Virus record (IMG/VR): IMGVR_UViG_3300049856_000071
Span: 1-35,539 of that record
DNA: 35,539 nucleotides
Origin: a virus
Strand: one strand, 5' to 3'
Shown: piece by piece, positions 12,693 through 21,612 of the stretch
Layout of the letters: each line of letters starts with the position of its first letter
How positions within the stretch are numbered: position 1 is the first letter of the stretch
The notes under the pieces: generated by a model
The model's input: only the letters and a program-made list of their open reading frames with translations
The model's database searches: none
Told to the model about the DNA's origin: nothing
Position numbers and translations under genes: made by a program

Positions 12693-15568
12693 GCGGCTAA
12701 GCTCCTACGGTACAATGATTCTAACTCAGCGAGCAGTGACCCGCTGGCTGTTGTGTTCACGCCCTTTGCTATGATTGCCAACAGTTCGCGCGAGTCTCTC
12801 TGGATGGTCTCGATGTTCTGGAGCTTGTCGAGTGAGCGCTCTTGAATAGACTTCTGGATGTCTGTCGCAAGGACTGCCGCCTGTACGGATGCGGGGAGCC
12901 CGGTATTGGTGAGGCCGGGATTGAGTACCTGCCCGAGTGACCGGGTGTATCCACGGGAGATGTCAATTATCGAGCTTTGGCGCTGGGGGGTGTCTACCAG
13001 TTTGGTGGTGTTGTCTGCGGTTTTCTTGGTGTTGGCAGCGATCTCCAGTTCATTCTGCTGTGATTGCTCCAGAAGAGAGACCATGCTTTCTGCAATGCCG
13101 GTATCTGCTGAGACCTCGGATGATAGGCCTTGAATTGAGCCAAGGTTTGAATTGATCTTGCTGCCGATTAGGCTCTGGGCTGATGCCATTAACTGTTCAC
13201 CTTGGTTTGTCAGGTCTGATCGGATTGCTCCAGTTGCTTTGGATAGTGATAGGCCTCTCTTATATTCTGCAATCGCCTGCTCGCGATGCGCAACGAAGTC
13301 ATCAAACGGTCCAAAAAATGCGTCTGGTATTCTGCCCCGATAGTAATTCAGGTTTGCAATCTGCGAGTCACCAATCCCGCGATTGGCCAGATCTTGGCTG
13401 ATGTTTTGAAAACCTGCCACGAATTGCGACACCGCAACGGACTGTGCGCCACGCTCATTAAGGAATTGGATAAGGCCACTAGCAGAGCCGTCAGTGCCTC
13501 CGAATAGCTGGCCGCCACCTATTGCACCTGACTGTGAACGGGTTGTCTCGTCAATGGCCGCCTTTCTAGCTTGCAGCCGGTTAGCGTTAGCCGTGGCTTC
13601 ATCCACGCCATTGAGCTTGTCCTGTTGCGCGTTTATGTCTATGAGTCGGAGTTTTCTTTGCAGTGCCTCGAAAGGCTGCTTTGCCGCTTGCTCTTGTAGT
13701 GCTAGGATGTTTTTCGTGTAGGAATTCTGGAGCTCTAAAAGCGTTTTCTGCTCTTGTAATATCCGCTGAGACTCTGCCGCCTCCCGTGCCCGATCTTCGT
13801 CTGACTTACCGAAGAGGCTGGAGAGAGCTGTGGCCACACCCCCCACAGCACCGACAACTGGACCGAAATCTTTCAATGCAGAGAACGGGCTGAATTTTGA
13901 AAGTCCTGTGACGATCCCGCCAGTAGCACCAAGCGCACTGCCTGCGTCCCGTGAATTACGCAGTGCATTTACACCACCCGCGATGTCCTTGGCTGCGTTG
14001 AGATTGTCGGCCACTGATTGGAGCGTGATGGCTGCTTGCTTTCTGGCGGTGGCTGCGCTAATTGCGGCCATGCGCTTTTCATTCTCTTGCTTGGCCTGTA
14101 ATATTAATCCTTCGTTTGCGCCCGCCTGTTTCAGCTGGGCTTCTAAAAGCTCTTTACTCAGCCTCTTGGCGTTGTCGTACTCCATCTTCTGCGCGGTCAT
14201 CTTGGCAGCAGTGTTGTCTTCGATAAATTGTGCGTAGTATTGGCGCAGGGCGTTTATCTCAGTTCTCGCGTCTATGTTGGCCGATTGTTCTGCATTCTGC
14301 CTGCGCCGTTCCCGTTCGTCTTCAGATATCTTTGCGTTGGCTATGATGGCTAGTGTCTCGCGCCGTTTTTGGAATATCGTTTCAAGTCTGAGGCGTGAAT
14401 CAAGGAAACGCTCTTCTTGACCCTGAATACCACCACCGCCTTCACCCGGCTTAGTCTTTTCCGCCTCGATGAATCCAGTGCCTAATCTGAACTTGGCAAC
14501 ATTGATATTATCCAGATTTCGGCTAATCTCTGGAAGCTCGGCCCGAATCTCTGCCGCTCTTCGTCTTTGTTCTGGTGTTAGCGAGCGCGCGGCACCGCCT
14601 GCCTCTCTGTCTTTTATCAAACGTGCCCGGCGCTGCTCTGTAGTTTCCTTTGATCTATCGACAAAAACTTCACCAGTAATCTTGAAGAATTCGTTTTTTA
14701 GTTGAGACTGCTCTGCCCCTAATGTTGAGGCTGTGGCCTGAAGGCTTTCTAGCTTAGCATTAGACAGCTTTTTGTAAACAGCCAAGAGCTTCTCGTTGCT
14801 GTCGATCTCGCCCTGAATCTTTAGGTTAAGCTTATCAGATTGTTCGATAATCGAGTCTCTAGCTTTTCCGAATTCCTCAGTTCCAACCTTCAAGTCTTTA
14901 AGACCTGCGCCGAGTTTGTTAAACTCGTTTACATCTTTTTTAGCTGCATCGCCTACAGTGAAAAGCGCATCCCGTGTGTTAGTCAGTGCTATAGCTATGG
15001 AGTTTGAAACATTAGCGACCGCACTTAATATCCCAGCAAAAGCGTTGTAAATTCCCTGTGCAACAGGTAGCAACGCCTTCCCGATTGCGTTTGTTATGTT
15101 GTCCCATGACTTGGCGACCGCTTCGGAGGCTTTGGTGTATTTAGCGGAAACACTTTCAGCAGATCTGCCTGCGGCTTTGTCTGCGGCTTCTGCGGACTCT
15201 ACGGCAGACTTCCCCCATGCGATTACTTTGCCAACGCCAAAAGCTATGGCACCAGCGGCACCAATCTTGCCAAGAATACCGACGAGCTTTGAGCCAGAGC
15301 TTCCCGCCACCTCTTCGACTGACTTAAACGCGTTGGCAGCGCTGGCTTTGATCTTACCAAACGCGCCTGTCCCTTCGGCCTCGATAGATCCGAAGCTCTT
15401 TTTCATCGATGGATTGAGCTTGCTCGAAATCCCATCGCCCAGAGATTTGCCGAGGTTTTCGCCGCCCTTCTTGGCCTGCGCCTCGCCCTTCTTGAGATCC
15501 GCGTCTAGCTTAGATAGATCTGCCTCAACCTTGAATCTGACACCATCAATATCTATTTTTTCACCCAT
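12689..15568 (-). CDS. Tail tape measure protein
   Basis: 959 residues, the longest gene. The N-terminus (VRFKVEADLSKLDADLKKGE) is the usual tape-measure opening. A hydrophobic Gly/Ala segment (about 92-120, VGILGKIGAAGAIAFGVGKV) and other membrane-like stretches near 160-200 are followed by long Glu/Lys/Ala/Gln helices (380-520) and a Gly-rich interruption (530-580). GAGGAG precedes the ATG by 5 bp. Its position after the chaperone frameshift pair and before fibre genes is canonical. It sets tail length and is ejected or pore-forming at infection. No lysozyme domain is recognised. Confidence 0.9.
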   Translation of the reverse strand: MGEKIDIDGVRFKVEADLSKLDADLKKGEAQAKKGGENLGKSLGDGISSKLNPSMKKSFGSIEAEGTGAFGKIKASAANAFKSVEEVAGSSGSKLVGILGKIGAAGAIAFGVGKVIAWGKSAVESAEAADKAAGRSAESVSAKYTKASEAVAKSWDNITNAIGKALLPVAQGIYNAFAGILSAVANVSNSIAIALTNTRDALFTVGDAAKKDVNEFNKLGAGLKDLKVGTEEFGKARDSIIEQSDKLNLKIQGEIDSNEKLLAVYKKLSNAKLESLQATASTLGAEQSQLKNEFFKITGEVFVDRSKETTEQRRARLIKDREAGGAARSLTPEQRRRAAEIRAELPEISRNLDNINVAKFRLGTGFIEAEKTKPGEGGGGIQGQEERFLDSRLRLETIFQKRRETLAIIANAKISEDERERRRQNAEQSANIDARTEINALRQYYAQFIEDNTAAKMTAQKMEYDNAKRLSKELLEAQLKQAGANEGLILQAKQENEKRMAAISAATARKQAAITLQSVADNLNAAKDIAGGVNALRNSRDAGSALGATGGIVTGLSKFSPFSALKDFGPVVGAVGGVATALSSLFGKSDEDRAREAAESQRILQEQKTLLELQNSYTKNILALQEQAAKQPFEALQRKLRLIDINAQQDKLNGVDEATANANRLQARKAAIDETTRSQSGAIGGGQLFGGTDGSASGLIQFLNERGAQSVAVSQFVAGFQNISQDLANRGIGDSQIANLNYYRGRIPDAFFGPFDDFVAHREQAIAEYKRGLSLSKATGAIRSDLTNQGEQLMASAQSLIGSKINSNLGSIQGLSSEVSADTGIAESMVSLLEQSQQNELEIAANTKKTADNTTKLVDTPQRQSSIIDISRGYTRSLGQVLNPGLTNTGLPASVQAAVLATDIQKSIQERSLDKLQNIETIQRDSRELLAIIAKGVNTTASGSLLAELESLYRRSLAA

Positions 15569-16222
15569 GGACGCTCCTCAGTAGTATCAGAGGCATCGCA
15601 GCCAGTGACAGATAAGTGATGGCAATGCACCACAGGGCGATGATGATGTCTTTCAGCATGGCTGTAAAAACCCCATTGCAAGAGTCTTTGACTCTCGCCC
15701 GTAGCGGTCGTATTCGATTTTCTTTTTTATGCCCTGAATCTCTTTATTCGCGGACATTACTTCTTCAGTTAACTTCTTCAGCTCATCGATGATCTCTTCA
15801 CTGAACTTCTCAGGAAGGTGATGCGCTTTGATCATATTTAATGACAATTCAAGATCACGCTTCATAATCGCTGTGACCATAGGTTGGATTTCATCCACAG
15901 ACATCGTCTGCGCCACCTCTTCGGGGGTCTTGTTTATACGTGCGCCAATCCAGGCACACACTCGATCCAGCGAGCCTTTCGCCCCTTCTGGAGAGGATTC
16001 GGAATTCTCTTTGAATCCCGCTGCTATCATTAATTTATTTAGTAGGCCAATTTGCCAGAACCAAGCTCTGCGCCCGGTCAAAGCTGAAACGATTCGTTTC
16101 ATGTAGTGACGTTTAAGCCACCCTTTAGATGAGATGTAGAGCTGGGACGCATCAATGCAGGTATAAAGATCACTGATGTGAATCTTGTCCCGCGTGAAAA
16201 CGCCCCAGCCTACGTGCTTCAT
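15561..16222 (-). CDS. Predicted -1 frameshift product (gpG-T-like)
   Basis: Reading zero frame from 16222 to the A_AAA_AAG site at 15728-15722 and then slipping back one base gives 53 further codons (ENRIRPLRARVKDSCNGVFT and onward), ending at TGA 15561-15563, 8 bp inside the tape-measure gene. The extension ends in a hydrophobic stretch (MLKDIIIALWCIAITYLSLA). The same extension frame contains an ATG at 15659 that could instead start a separate 32 aa membrane peptide. The arrangement mirrors lambda G/GT. The fusion is a prediction. Confidence 0.55.
15653..16222 (-). CDS. Putative tail assembly chaperone (zero-frame product)
   Basis: 189 residues between the tail-tube and tape-measure genes, the standard site of the tail assembly chaperone. 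The sequence is mostly helical, with a charged C-terminal third (KFSEEIIDELKKLTEEVMSA). No clear family match is recognised, so the call rests on position and the in-frame slippery heptamer at residues 165-167. It starts at TAATG overlapping the tail-tube stop. It would bind the tape measure during tail assembly and be absent from virions. Confidence 0.6.
   Translation of the reverse strand: MKHVGWGVFTRDKIHISDLYTCIDASQLYISSKGWLKRHYMKRIVSALTGRRAWFWQIGLLNKLMIAAGFKENSESSPEGAKGSLDRVCAWIGARINKTPEEVAQTMSVDEIQPMVTAIMKRDLELSLNMIKAHHLPEKFSEEIIDELKKLTEEVMSANKEIQGIKKKIEYDRYGRESKTLAMGFLQPC
15722..15728 (-). other. Slippery heptamer A_AAA_AAG for -1 frameshifting
   Basis: On the minus strand ATA AAA AAG is in the zero frame of the chaperone gene (codons 165-167), so the heptamer A AAA AAG is in the correct phase. 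It is the most efficient bacterial -1 site known, as in dnaX. About 30 nt downstream GAGTC-AAA-GACTC can form a small stem. The zero frame stops 22 codons after the site. Confidence 0.65.
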
Positions 16223-17331
16223 TAAGCTGCCGTTGCTACAGAGTTGGGTGAGGCTTTAGTATTCACCGTCGCTGTAATATTTGACGAGCCTGTTGAAACC
16301 CAAGCAGCGCGGCCAATCTTAGTTGTGCCCGTGCCTTGGAAGGTTGTGCCAACAGTAACGTCCGCAGTGGATGAGCTTGCCCATGTCGCCACGTCTGTTG
16401 CCTTAATGACTGCAACGTCATCGAGGATGTTCAAAACCGCATTATCCAAATGGATAGCGGCTGTAGATCCCCAGACCCCGCGATTAACCGTCAGGGTTGT
16501 AGAAGTTGCAGCAGTGATGTACATGATCTCTGTACCGCATAGGACGTAATCACCCGCCGCGATTGTTCCACCTGCGAGACCATCATACACAACAGATGTA
16601 TCCGTTGCATTAATGTCCGTACCGTCGTTGATCGCAGCAGTAACCGTGTAAGTTGCCGCAGCATATCCCGCGAAGCACTCCAAATCTTCTTTCTGGCCGT
16701 CTTTCAGGGTAAACGCAGAGAGGTGAACGCCTGGCACTTGTGCCTGTTTAGACATTGCAACCCAGACGCCTTTAGGCACTGCGTTATCAGTGTACGCTGC
16801 ATAGTCACCATAGCCGCCGTATTGGTAGCCGGTTGACTTGGAAAGATCAGGAAAGATCGTGAATGAAACCACAACTTCTTTTACAGTGTTTCCACCATAG
16901 CCGAATTCTGTGCTGCTGAACTTGGGCTCAGCCTTCCAGAATATCCAATCCTTGGTGCGCGTGGTTGAGGTGATGCCGTACTCATGTAGCAAAAGCTCAC
17001 CAGCTGTAGATAGTAGCTCTATTTTAGAGTTACCGAAGCCAATAAACGGATTGCCACCAGTAGACACCATCGAGCTTACCTGATTTTTCATCAGCTTGCT
17101 TTTTAGGAAGTCAACCGATGTATCCATGAAGGTGACTTCAACCATGATATCCCAGCCCTCAAGCCATGATTTGGCGATGCCTGCGAGTTGGTCGATCCTT
17201 ACATCTGTGTAGACGCCATTCACCTTGACCTTGAGTGAATCGGGCTTTATTGCCCCGAGGTTGTCGCCATCCCAGATGGCATCCTTTCGTTCTTTGTCAA
17301 TTGCTTCAATTTGTGCATTTGTAATTGCCAT
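16222..17331 (-). CDS. Major tail (tube) protein
   Basis: 369 residues, start preceded by AGGAG. Position between tail terminator and chaperone/tape measure, length and beta-rich sequence fit a tail-tube protein. The core is about residues 1-235 (VKVNGVYTDVRIDQLAGIAK, FGNSKIELLSTAGELLLHEY). Residues 241-305 form an extra small beta module (SVVYDGLAGGTIAAGDYVLC, then a TLTVNRGVWGS strand). The C-terminal 60 residues are Ser/Thr-rich with an Ig-like feel and may be exposed on the tail. No direct family match was verified. Confidence 0.75.
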   Translation of the reverse strand: MAITNAQIEAIDKERKDAIWDGDNLGAIKPDSLKVKVNGVYTDVRIDQLAGIAKSWLEGWDIMVEVTFMDTSVDFLKSKLMKNQVSSMVSTGGNPFIGFGNSKIELLSTAGELLLHEYGITSTTRTKDWIFWKAEPKFSSTEFGYGGNTVKEVVVSFTIFPDLSKSTGYQYGGYGDYAAYTDNAVPKGVWVAMSKQAQVPGVHLSAFTLKDGQKEDLECFAGYAAATYTVTAAINDGTDINATDTSVVYDGLAGGTIAAGDYVLCGTEIMYITAATSTTLTVNRGVWGSTAAIHLDNAVLNILDDVAVIKATDVATWASSSTADVTVGTTFQGTGTTKIGRAAWVSTGSSNITATVNTKASPNSVATAA

Positions 17332-17341
17332 TTATTTTCTC

Positions 17342-17788
17342 CTATGGCGGCAACCATGCGGCGTAATCAACCAACTGGTCGCACATCCACACATTGCCCC
17401 CGAATCTTGTTGCTGAACCCTGAAAGCCCCCAACCGCTCGCCAGCGCAGGAATTCAACCGTGCCGAGCGTTACTTTCCCCGATATATCATGCAGTAAATT
17501 GCCGGAATCACCGGCCAAGTTGAGCCACCATGCTTGAAGGTTATCAATGGCGGCCTTGTCATTTTTAGCGAAAGAGTACATCATCAATGTCCCTTCTTTG
17601 TAAACTCCGCGTGTTGCTTGTGCGACTTGACTATCTGGCATCTGGGTCACATCAATAATGACGTTGACCTTTTCGCCAGCTCTGAGCTTTCCCTCAATCG
17701 TGGTCTGGTCCAATCCTCGGCCATAAGAGACTTCGATCCCAAGCGTAGGATCTGCGGAGTTGAAGGCTGCGGCTATGTCTGCAATCAC
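17342..17788 (-). CDS. Tail terminator protein
   Basis: 148 residues from GTG at 17788 (overlapping TGA of the upstream gene as GTGA, with GAGGCGG upstream). The fold pattern of an N-terminal helix (MIADIAAAFNSADPTLGIEV), central strands (KVNVIIDVTQMPD, GTLMMYSFAKND) and a second helix (DNLQAWWLNLAG) fits lambda gpU/tail-terminator-like proteins. It lies between the HK97 gp10-like protein and the tail tube, the canonical slot. It would cap the growing tail and join it to the head. Confidence 0.6.
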   Translation of the reverse strand: MIADIAAAFNSADPTLGIEVSYGRGLDQTTIEGKLRAGEKVNVIIDVTQMPDSQVAQATRGVYKEGTLMMYSFAKNDKAAIDNLQAWWLNLAGDSGNLLHDISGKVTLGTVEFLRWRAVGGFQGSATRFGGNVWMCDQLVDYAAWLPP

Positions 17789-18273
17789 GCTGCCGCCTCA
17801 TTGCTTGATGATTTTAAATAATTACGGTAAACCTGCGCCATCTTGTTCTGGATGCCTGAGTCTTCGAGAATGATTCGGAACCAGCGCGCGCCACCGGGAA
17901 AGCGTGTGAGTTTGTCTGTGTCTACCGCGTAACGATAGGCTGCAGCATAGCGCTGGCGGTTTGTCTGGCCCTTCACATTCTTTCTGATGTCTGGCGGGAT
18001 GACTTCGAGAATCCTGCCAAGCGATCCGCCGTCGGTCAAGTGCCGCTCTGCCGTGGCGTATTGGTAAGAGGCATATTTTTCAACGCCTGAACCGGCACCA
18101 CCGAATACGATATTCACACCCTCAGAGTCTGATTCGACCTTTCCAGACTGCCGAAGCCTGCCTGTGTCAATCGGCACAAATGGCATGACGTGCGCCATAG
18201 CGACATACGCCACCTGAGTGAGCGCAGCATTCTGCAGTGATTGAATCTTTGTGAATGCCTGGTCCCGCGTCAT
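17785..18273 (-). CDS. HK97 gp10-like neck/tail-completion protein
   Basis: 162 residues. FVPIDTGRLRQSGKVESDSE near residues 32-50 and a YASYQYATAERHLTDGG block near 67-85 are the hallmarks of the minor capsid/gp10-like family involved in head-tail joining. The C-terminal helix (RIILEDSGIQNKMAQVYRNY) is also typical. It overlaps both neighbours by 4 bp in the connector cluster. Confidence 0.75.
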   Translation of the reverse strand: MTRDQAFTKIQSLQNAALTQVAYVAMAHVMPFVPIDTGRLRQSGKVESDSEGVNIVFGGAGSGVEKYASYQYATAERHLTDGGSLGRILEVIPPDIRKNVKGQTNRQRYAAAYRYAVDTDKLTRFPGGARWFRIILEDSGIQNKMAQVYRNYLKSSSNEAAA

Positions 18274-18551
18274 ATCATGCCATCCTCTTCGAGCAGGTAG
18301 ATGTATATGCCACCCATGCCCACAGATATTGGTCCTACGGTGTAGGGTGTGCGGATGCCGTTTTCTTCGGCTATGACCACAGAGCCCTTTGTGATTGCTT
18401 CTGTGCTGGATATCTTACCAGAAAAGGCAACCGCTGCGCCTTGTTTGTTACGTTGGATGATCGACTTAATCTGGTGAGAGATCACCTTCAGCTTCGGCCC
18501 GATCTTGTGGGTCTGATCGGTGGAGTCGTATTTGCCGCGATAGAATGTCAT
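18270..18551 (-). CDS. Putative head-closure or minor capsid protein
   Basis: 93 residues, mostly beta strands with a Gly-rich loop (YTVGPISVGMGGIYIYLLEE). Size and order between the minor capsid protein and the gp10-like protein suggest a head-closure or stopper-type connector. No family is certain. It overlaps both neighbours by ATGA. Confidence 0.55.
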   Translation of the reverse strand: MTFYRGKYDSTDQTHKIGPKLKVISHQIKSIIQRNKQGAAVAFSGKISSTEAITKGSVVIAEENGIRTPYTVGPISVGMGGIYIYLLEEDGMI

Positions 18552-19522
18552 GCAGCCTGCTCCTTGATGAGCTTGTGATTTTCTGCATCGTCGAAAAACT
18601 GGATTGGGTAAGGCGTGATTATATGCCGACAGTTAAACTTCCACATGTGGGTGTCTTCATCGGCCTTGACTTCATCCACAGTGGACCATTGTGCCATGGC
18701 TGGGAACTTCTTAGACATTATGTCCCGACCGGCTGGGGTAAAGAATAGAATCTTGCCCTCCCATGGGCGACATGAATCTGTCGCGCCGTGTCGGGATACC
18801 ATACCAGTGTGGACGCCAGAAGCAGTCGCATCGAGCTGTGTTGTGACTCGGTGGATGTCGGCGCTGGTCGTGTTCGCCCTGCCCTCCAGGTATGTATTCA
18901 AAGGGTAATTCGCGCCGTTGCGATAGCGTACAGTCTCACGTGTGCCGTACTTAGACTTCAGCAGCTCCCAGCCTTTCTGCAGGTCGATCTCTCCAACGAA
19001 GTCACCAGACAGGAGATCCATGTCTTGAGCATAGGCCAAAGTGCGGCGCGTGATGGATTCTATCTTTAATTGAGTGCCTGTGATCTGAGCCGTGGCGGCA
19101 TTATTGACCGACTTAGCGGCCAGTTCTTGGAGCTTTATCGCCCGTTGCTTCATGCTCAAATCAGCACCAGAGATCAGAGAATCGATGTTCTGCACTAGCT
19201 GAGTCCGCAGGCTTTCAATGATTTGGTCCGTGGTTAGGTTAGGCTTTCCGAGTTTGCCCTCTTTAACATAGGACACAATCGACTTCAAAAACTGGTCGTG
19301 GGCTTCGGTCGTGACAAGCTCCAGAACGTCACCAGTAAAGAATCGCAATAGCGGCTTTCGCAGCTCGTCGCCATACTTGGAGATGGCCGCTTCTATGGCT
19401 CGGATGTCCTGGTCTTTGTTCCAGTTGAAATCATCCAACCGCTTATACTTGCGCTGAATGCCTACGACGGCACCCATCATCCTCTCACGCTCTTCTCTAA
19501 TGGCCCAGTCAGACTTTTTCAT
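18548..19522 (-). CDS. Phage minor capsid/head morphogenesis protein
   Basis: 324 residues. The N-terminal half is helical. The C-terminal half contains VRYRNGANYPLNTYLEGRAN, TSADIHRVTTQLDATASGVH, SRHGATDSCRPWEGKI and FNCRHIITPY. This succession (TT...R...SSHxGARxxCxxWxGKI...NCRH) matches the Phage_min_cap2 / gp-minor-capsid family, with conserved Cys and His residues. These proteins sit inside or at the portal and are needed for head assembly. It overlaps both neighbours by 4 bp. Confidence 0.8.
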   Translation of the reverse strand: MKKSDWAIREERERMMGAVVGIQRKYKRLDDFNWNKDQDIRAIEAAISKYGDELRKPLLRFFTGDVLELVTTEAHDQFLKSIVSYVKEGKLGKPNLTTDQIIESLRTQLVQNIDSLISGADLSMKQRAIKLQELAAKSVNNAATAQITGTQLKIESITRRTLAYAQDMDLLSGDFVGEIDLQKGWELLKSKYGTRETVRYRNGANYPLNTYLEGRANTTSADIHRVTTQLDATASGVHTGMVSRHGATDSCRPWEGKILFFTPAGRDIMSKKFPAMAQWSTVDEVKADEDTHMWKFNCRHIITPYPIQFFDDAENHKLIKEQAA

Positions 19523-20199
19523 CTGCCGATTGACCGCCCTTGATTTACTATCAAATACTCTTTGTATTCGTTGAGAACCTTATCCACATAGAACCTCGCG
19601 TCTGTGTGAAGCACTGGCGCTGCAGCCTGTGCGATGCTTATTGACCCGTCTGAAAACGATCCTTGAGCGAGTGTGGAGATAGTTGCTGCACGGTCCCTCA
19701 TATCGAGATTCCGCGCGTTCTCTATCGCCTGAATGATGTTGGCTTTGTTGAGGTCTGTATTATTAGACAGCCATAAAGTGCCGTCTGTATAGAGCTGCTT
19801 CGTGTAGCGCAGAATGTCCTTACACGCCTGGACCACGCACCGCGTCATGAATGCCGTGGATGAGGTACTTGCGAAAGTCACAATATCACCATCAGCCACG
19901 AGTTCTGCTAGCACGGGGGAGAACGTGAGTTCATACGTGCCCTGGTTGTACTTCGAAGAAATCACCGTGTAGCTCGTCGCCGTCGAGTCTGTTGCAATCG
20001 TAAAGACTGCCCCTGATGAGATTGGATTGGTGTCGTCTCCAAACCCATCAACGGCAATCGACCTATCGCCAGCCGAATAACCCGAGGCGTTATTTATCGC
20101 GCCTGTCAGGTCATTCGACGCCAAAGCACTCCACACCGTCTCACCGTTATCGGTGGCGTATGTGGTGACTTCAACTACTGTGCAATAGGTCGATTCCAT
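19519..20199 (-). CDS. Head-tail adaptor-like structural protein
   Basis: 226 residues. An N-terminal strand (TYCTVVEVTTYATDN) and the C-terminal helical half (FMTRCVVQACKDILRYTKQL, IIQAIENARNLDMRD) resemble head-tail connector adaptors, interrupted at about 41-113 by a small beta module (GDRSIAVDGFGDD ... YELTFSPVLAELVADGDIVT). No ribosome site is obvious; the ATG comes one base after the upstream stop, suggesting re-initiation. It follows the coat protein in gene order. Confidence 0.6.
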   Translation of the reverse strand: MESTYCTVVEVTTYATDNGETVWSALASNDLTGAINNASGYSAGDRSIAVDGFGDDTNPISSGAVFTIATDSTATSYTVISSKYNQGTYELTFSPVLAELVADGDIVTFASTSSTAFMTRCVVQACKDILRYTKQLYTDGTLWLSNNTDLNKANIIQAIENARNLDMRDRAATISTLAQGSFSDGSISIAQAAAPVLHTDARFYVDKVLNEYKEYLIVNQGRSIGR

Positions 20200-20200
20200 A

Positions 20201-20425
20201 TTATTTGATCATGGCAATCATCGCAGGGAGTTGATCCGCTGGGATATCATGCACAATCTTCTGGCCGTCGAGTCTGACATTACGCCCGTAATCGTCGGCC
20301 ACAGCTTTTAAGGCTTTCCAGTTCTTGGGGTCTCGCATGAATGAACTCACGTTCACTTGCGGTGCCTCAACCTTGGGAGCCTTAACGCTCTTTTTCTTTT
20401 CCACCATTGGTGTTGCTTCGTTCAT
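20201..20425 (-). CDS. Small hypothetical head-region protein
   Basis: 74 residues with a Lys/Pro-rich start (EKKKSVKAPKVEAPQVNVSS) and a compact C-terminal half (NWKALKAVADDYGRNVRLDG, DIPADQLPAMIAMIK). It lies between major capsid and adaptor genes. Role unknown: a capsid accessory or a short unstructured head protein is possible. Confidence 0.55.
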   Translation of the reverse strand: MNEATPMVEKKKSVKAPKVEAPQVNVSSFMRDPKNWKALKAVADDYGRNVRLDGQKIVHDIPADQLPAMIAMIK

Positions 20426-20428
20426 GGA

Positions 20429-21601
20429 TTAACCAAGAAGAATCGCAATGTGCTCGGATTGGATCGCTTTATATCCCCAAACAAGCTCGACCTGGAGTCG
20501 TGACGCACCGTACCCTTTGTAATGGGCGATAGAGAAGGTGATCCCAGTGATGGGGTCTTTCACTTCGACAATATCAACGGCCAGGTCTCCACCCGATGGA
20601 CGTGCTGGCCTGCGTGTTGCAAGCGCCAGAGCGTTTCGAGAGAAACCGAAGTTCGCTGTGTAGTTGTTGCCAACAGTAACTGCATCATTGTCAGCAGCCG
20701 CGATCTTAAGACCGGGGTTGCCAATCACGATGTCACCAGAAGCAGCCACAAGTCCTGTATTAACTACATACTTGTTGGTCGTATCAGATGCGTGCGTGAT
20801 GATATCACCAGCCTTGTAACCTGTACCACCAGCGGTGATTGTGTCAAGTGTCAGCGTTGTTTGGCCGATTGCCTCTGTCGCTGCGTTATTGATCAAACCA
20901 CCTGTTGCAGTACCCTTAACATGGCTAACTACACCAGCAGACTCGTAAGGCTGAAAGCCAAACATTGGCAGAAGTATAGATCGACGAAGGGTCGCGTCTG
21001 AGCCTGCCGAATAAACGGTGTTTAGGTTTGCCAGTGACTTGAGATTCACGCCAGCACTAGAACTGACAACCATTGTGCGGTACATTGGATCATTGCGACC
21101 CGGTGCGCCGTTATCGTTGAGGATCTGCTCCAAGCTCGCCGCGATGTTCAGTGTCGAAGCGAAGGGAGTTATCCCAGCGGTACCAACTGCGCGAGATGCG
21201 TTTTTGTACGCCTCTGTGCATAGGTCAGTCTCAACCTGGTTGACGATGGCACGGATAGCTTGTGCAATTCGCTGCTCAAGTACCGTGTTGCCGGTTTCCA
21301 TGCCAAGAGAAAGCTCTTCCTCTCCTGAGAGTGGGATCGGTACAACCTTGGACTTGCTAAGCGTCATATCAACATAAGTGATGGTCGAGCCGCCTGTCTC
21401 TGGTATTGCCATCGCCGGTGTGAAATCTTCCATAGTACCAGCTGGAGCGATAGCTGCACGAATCGTCTGATTCAATGCAGCAGCGGATGCTTTTGCGTCG
21501 ATAGTGACGCCAGCGATTGCGCCGGTCATCTCTCGTGACACGGTCTGCATCGCTCGGTAGAATGTCGGGACAAGTCCCGTAAGTGTATTTGCTATTGCCA
21601 T
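20429..21601 (-). CDS. Major capsid protein, P22 coat (gp5) family
   Basis: 390 residues, GAGG 8 bp before ATG. The N-terminus (MAIANTLTGLVPTFYRAMQT, VSREMTGAIAGVTIDAKASA, ALNQTIRAAIAPAGTMEDF) matches the P22 coat family closely. Residues 245-310 (TLTLDTITAGGTGYKAGDII and onward) correspond to the inserted beta-barrel I-domain of that family. The C-terminus (VWGYKAIQSEHIAILLG) closes the HK97-like fold. It follows the scaffold gene. This is the shell subunit. Confidence 0.9.
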   Translation of the reverse strand: MAIANTLTGLVPTFYRAMQTVSREMTGAIAGVTIDAKASAAALNQTIRAAIAPAGTMEDFTPAMAIPETGGSTITYVDMTLSKSKVVPIPLSGEEELSLGMETGNTVLEQRIAQAIRAIVNQVETDLCTEAYKNASRAVGTAGITPFASTLNIAASLEQILNDNGAPGRNDPMYRTMVVSSSAGVNLKSLANLNTVYSAGSDATLRRSILLPMFGFQPYESAGVVSHVKGTATGGLINNAATEAIGQTTLTLDTITAGGTGYKAGDIITHASDTTNKYVVNTGLVAASGDIVIGNPGLKIAAADNDAVTVGNNYTANFGFSRNALALATRRPARPSGGDLAVDIVEVKDPITGITFSIAHYKGYGASRLQVELVWGYKAIQSEHIAILLG

Positions 21602-21612
21602 TTTTGGGCCTC

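Noticed and set aside
12858-15584. Many open frames on the plus strand opposite the tape measure, including 162 codons at 15096-15584
   Set aside because: These are shadows of a long GC-rich coding region, with no ribosome sites or family features.
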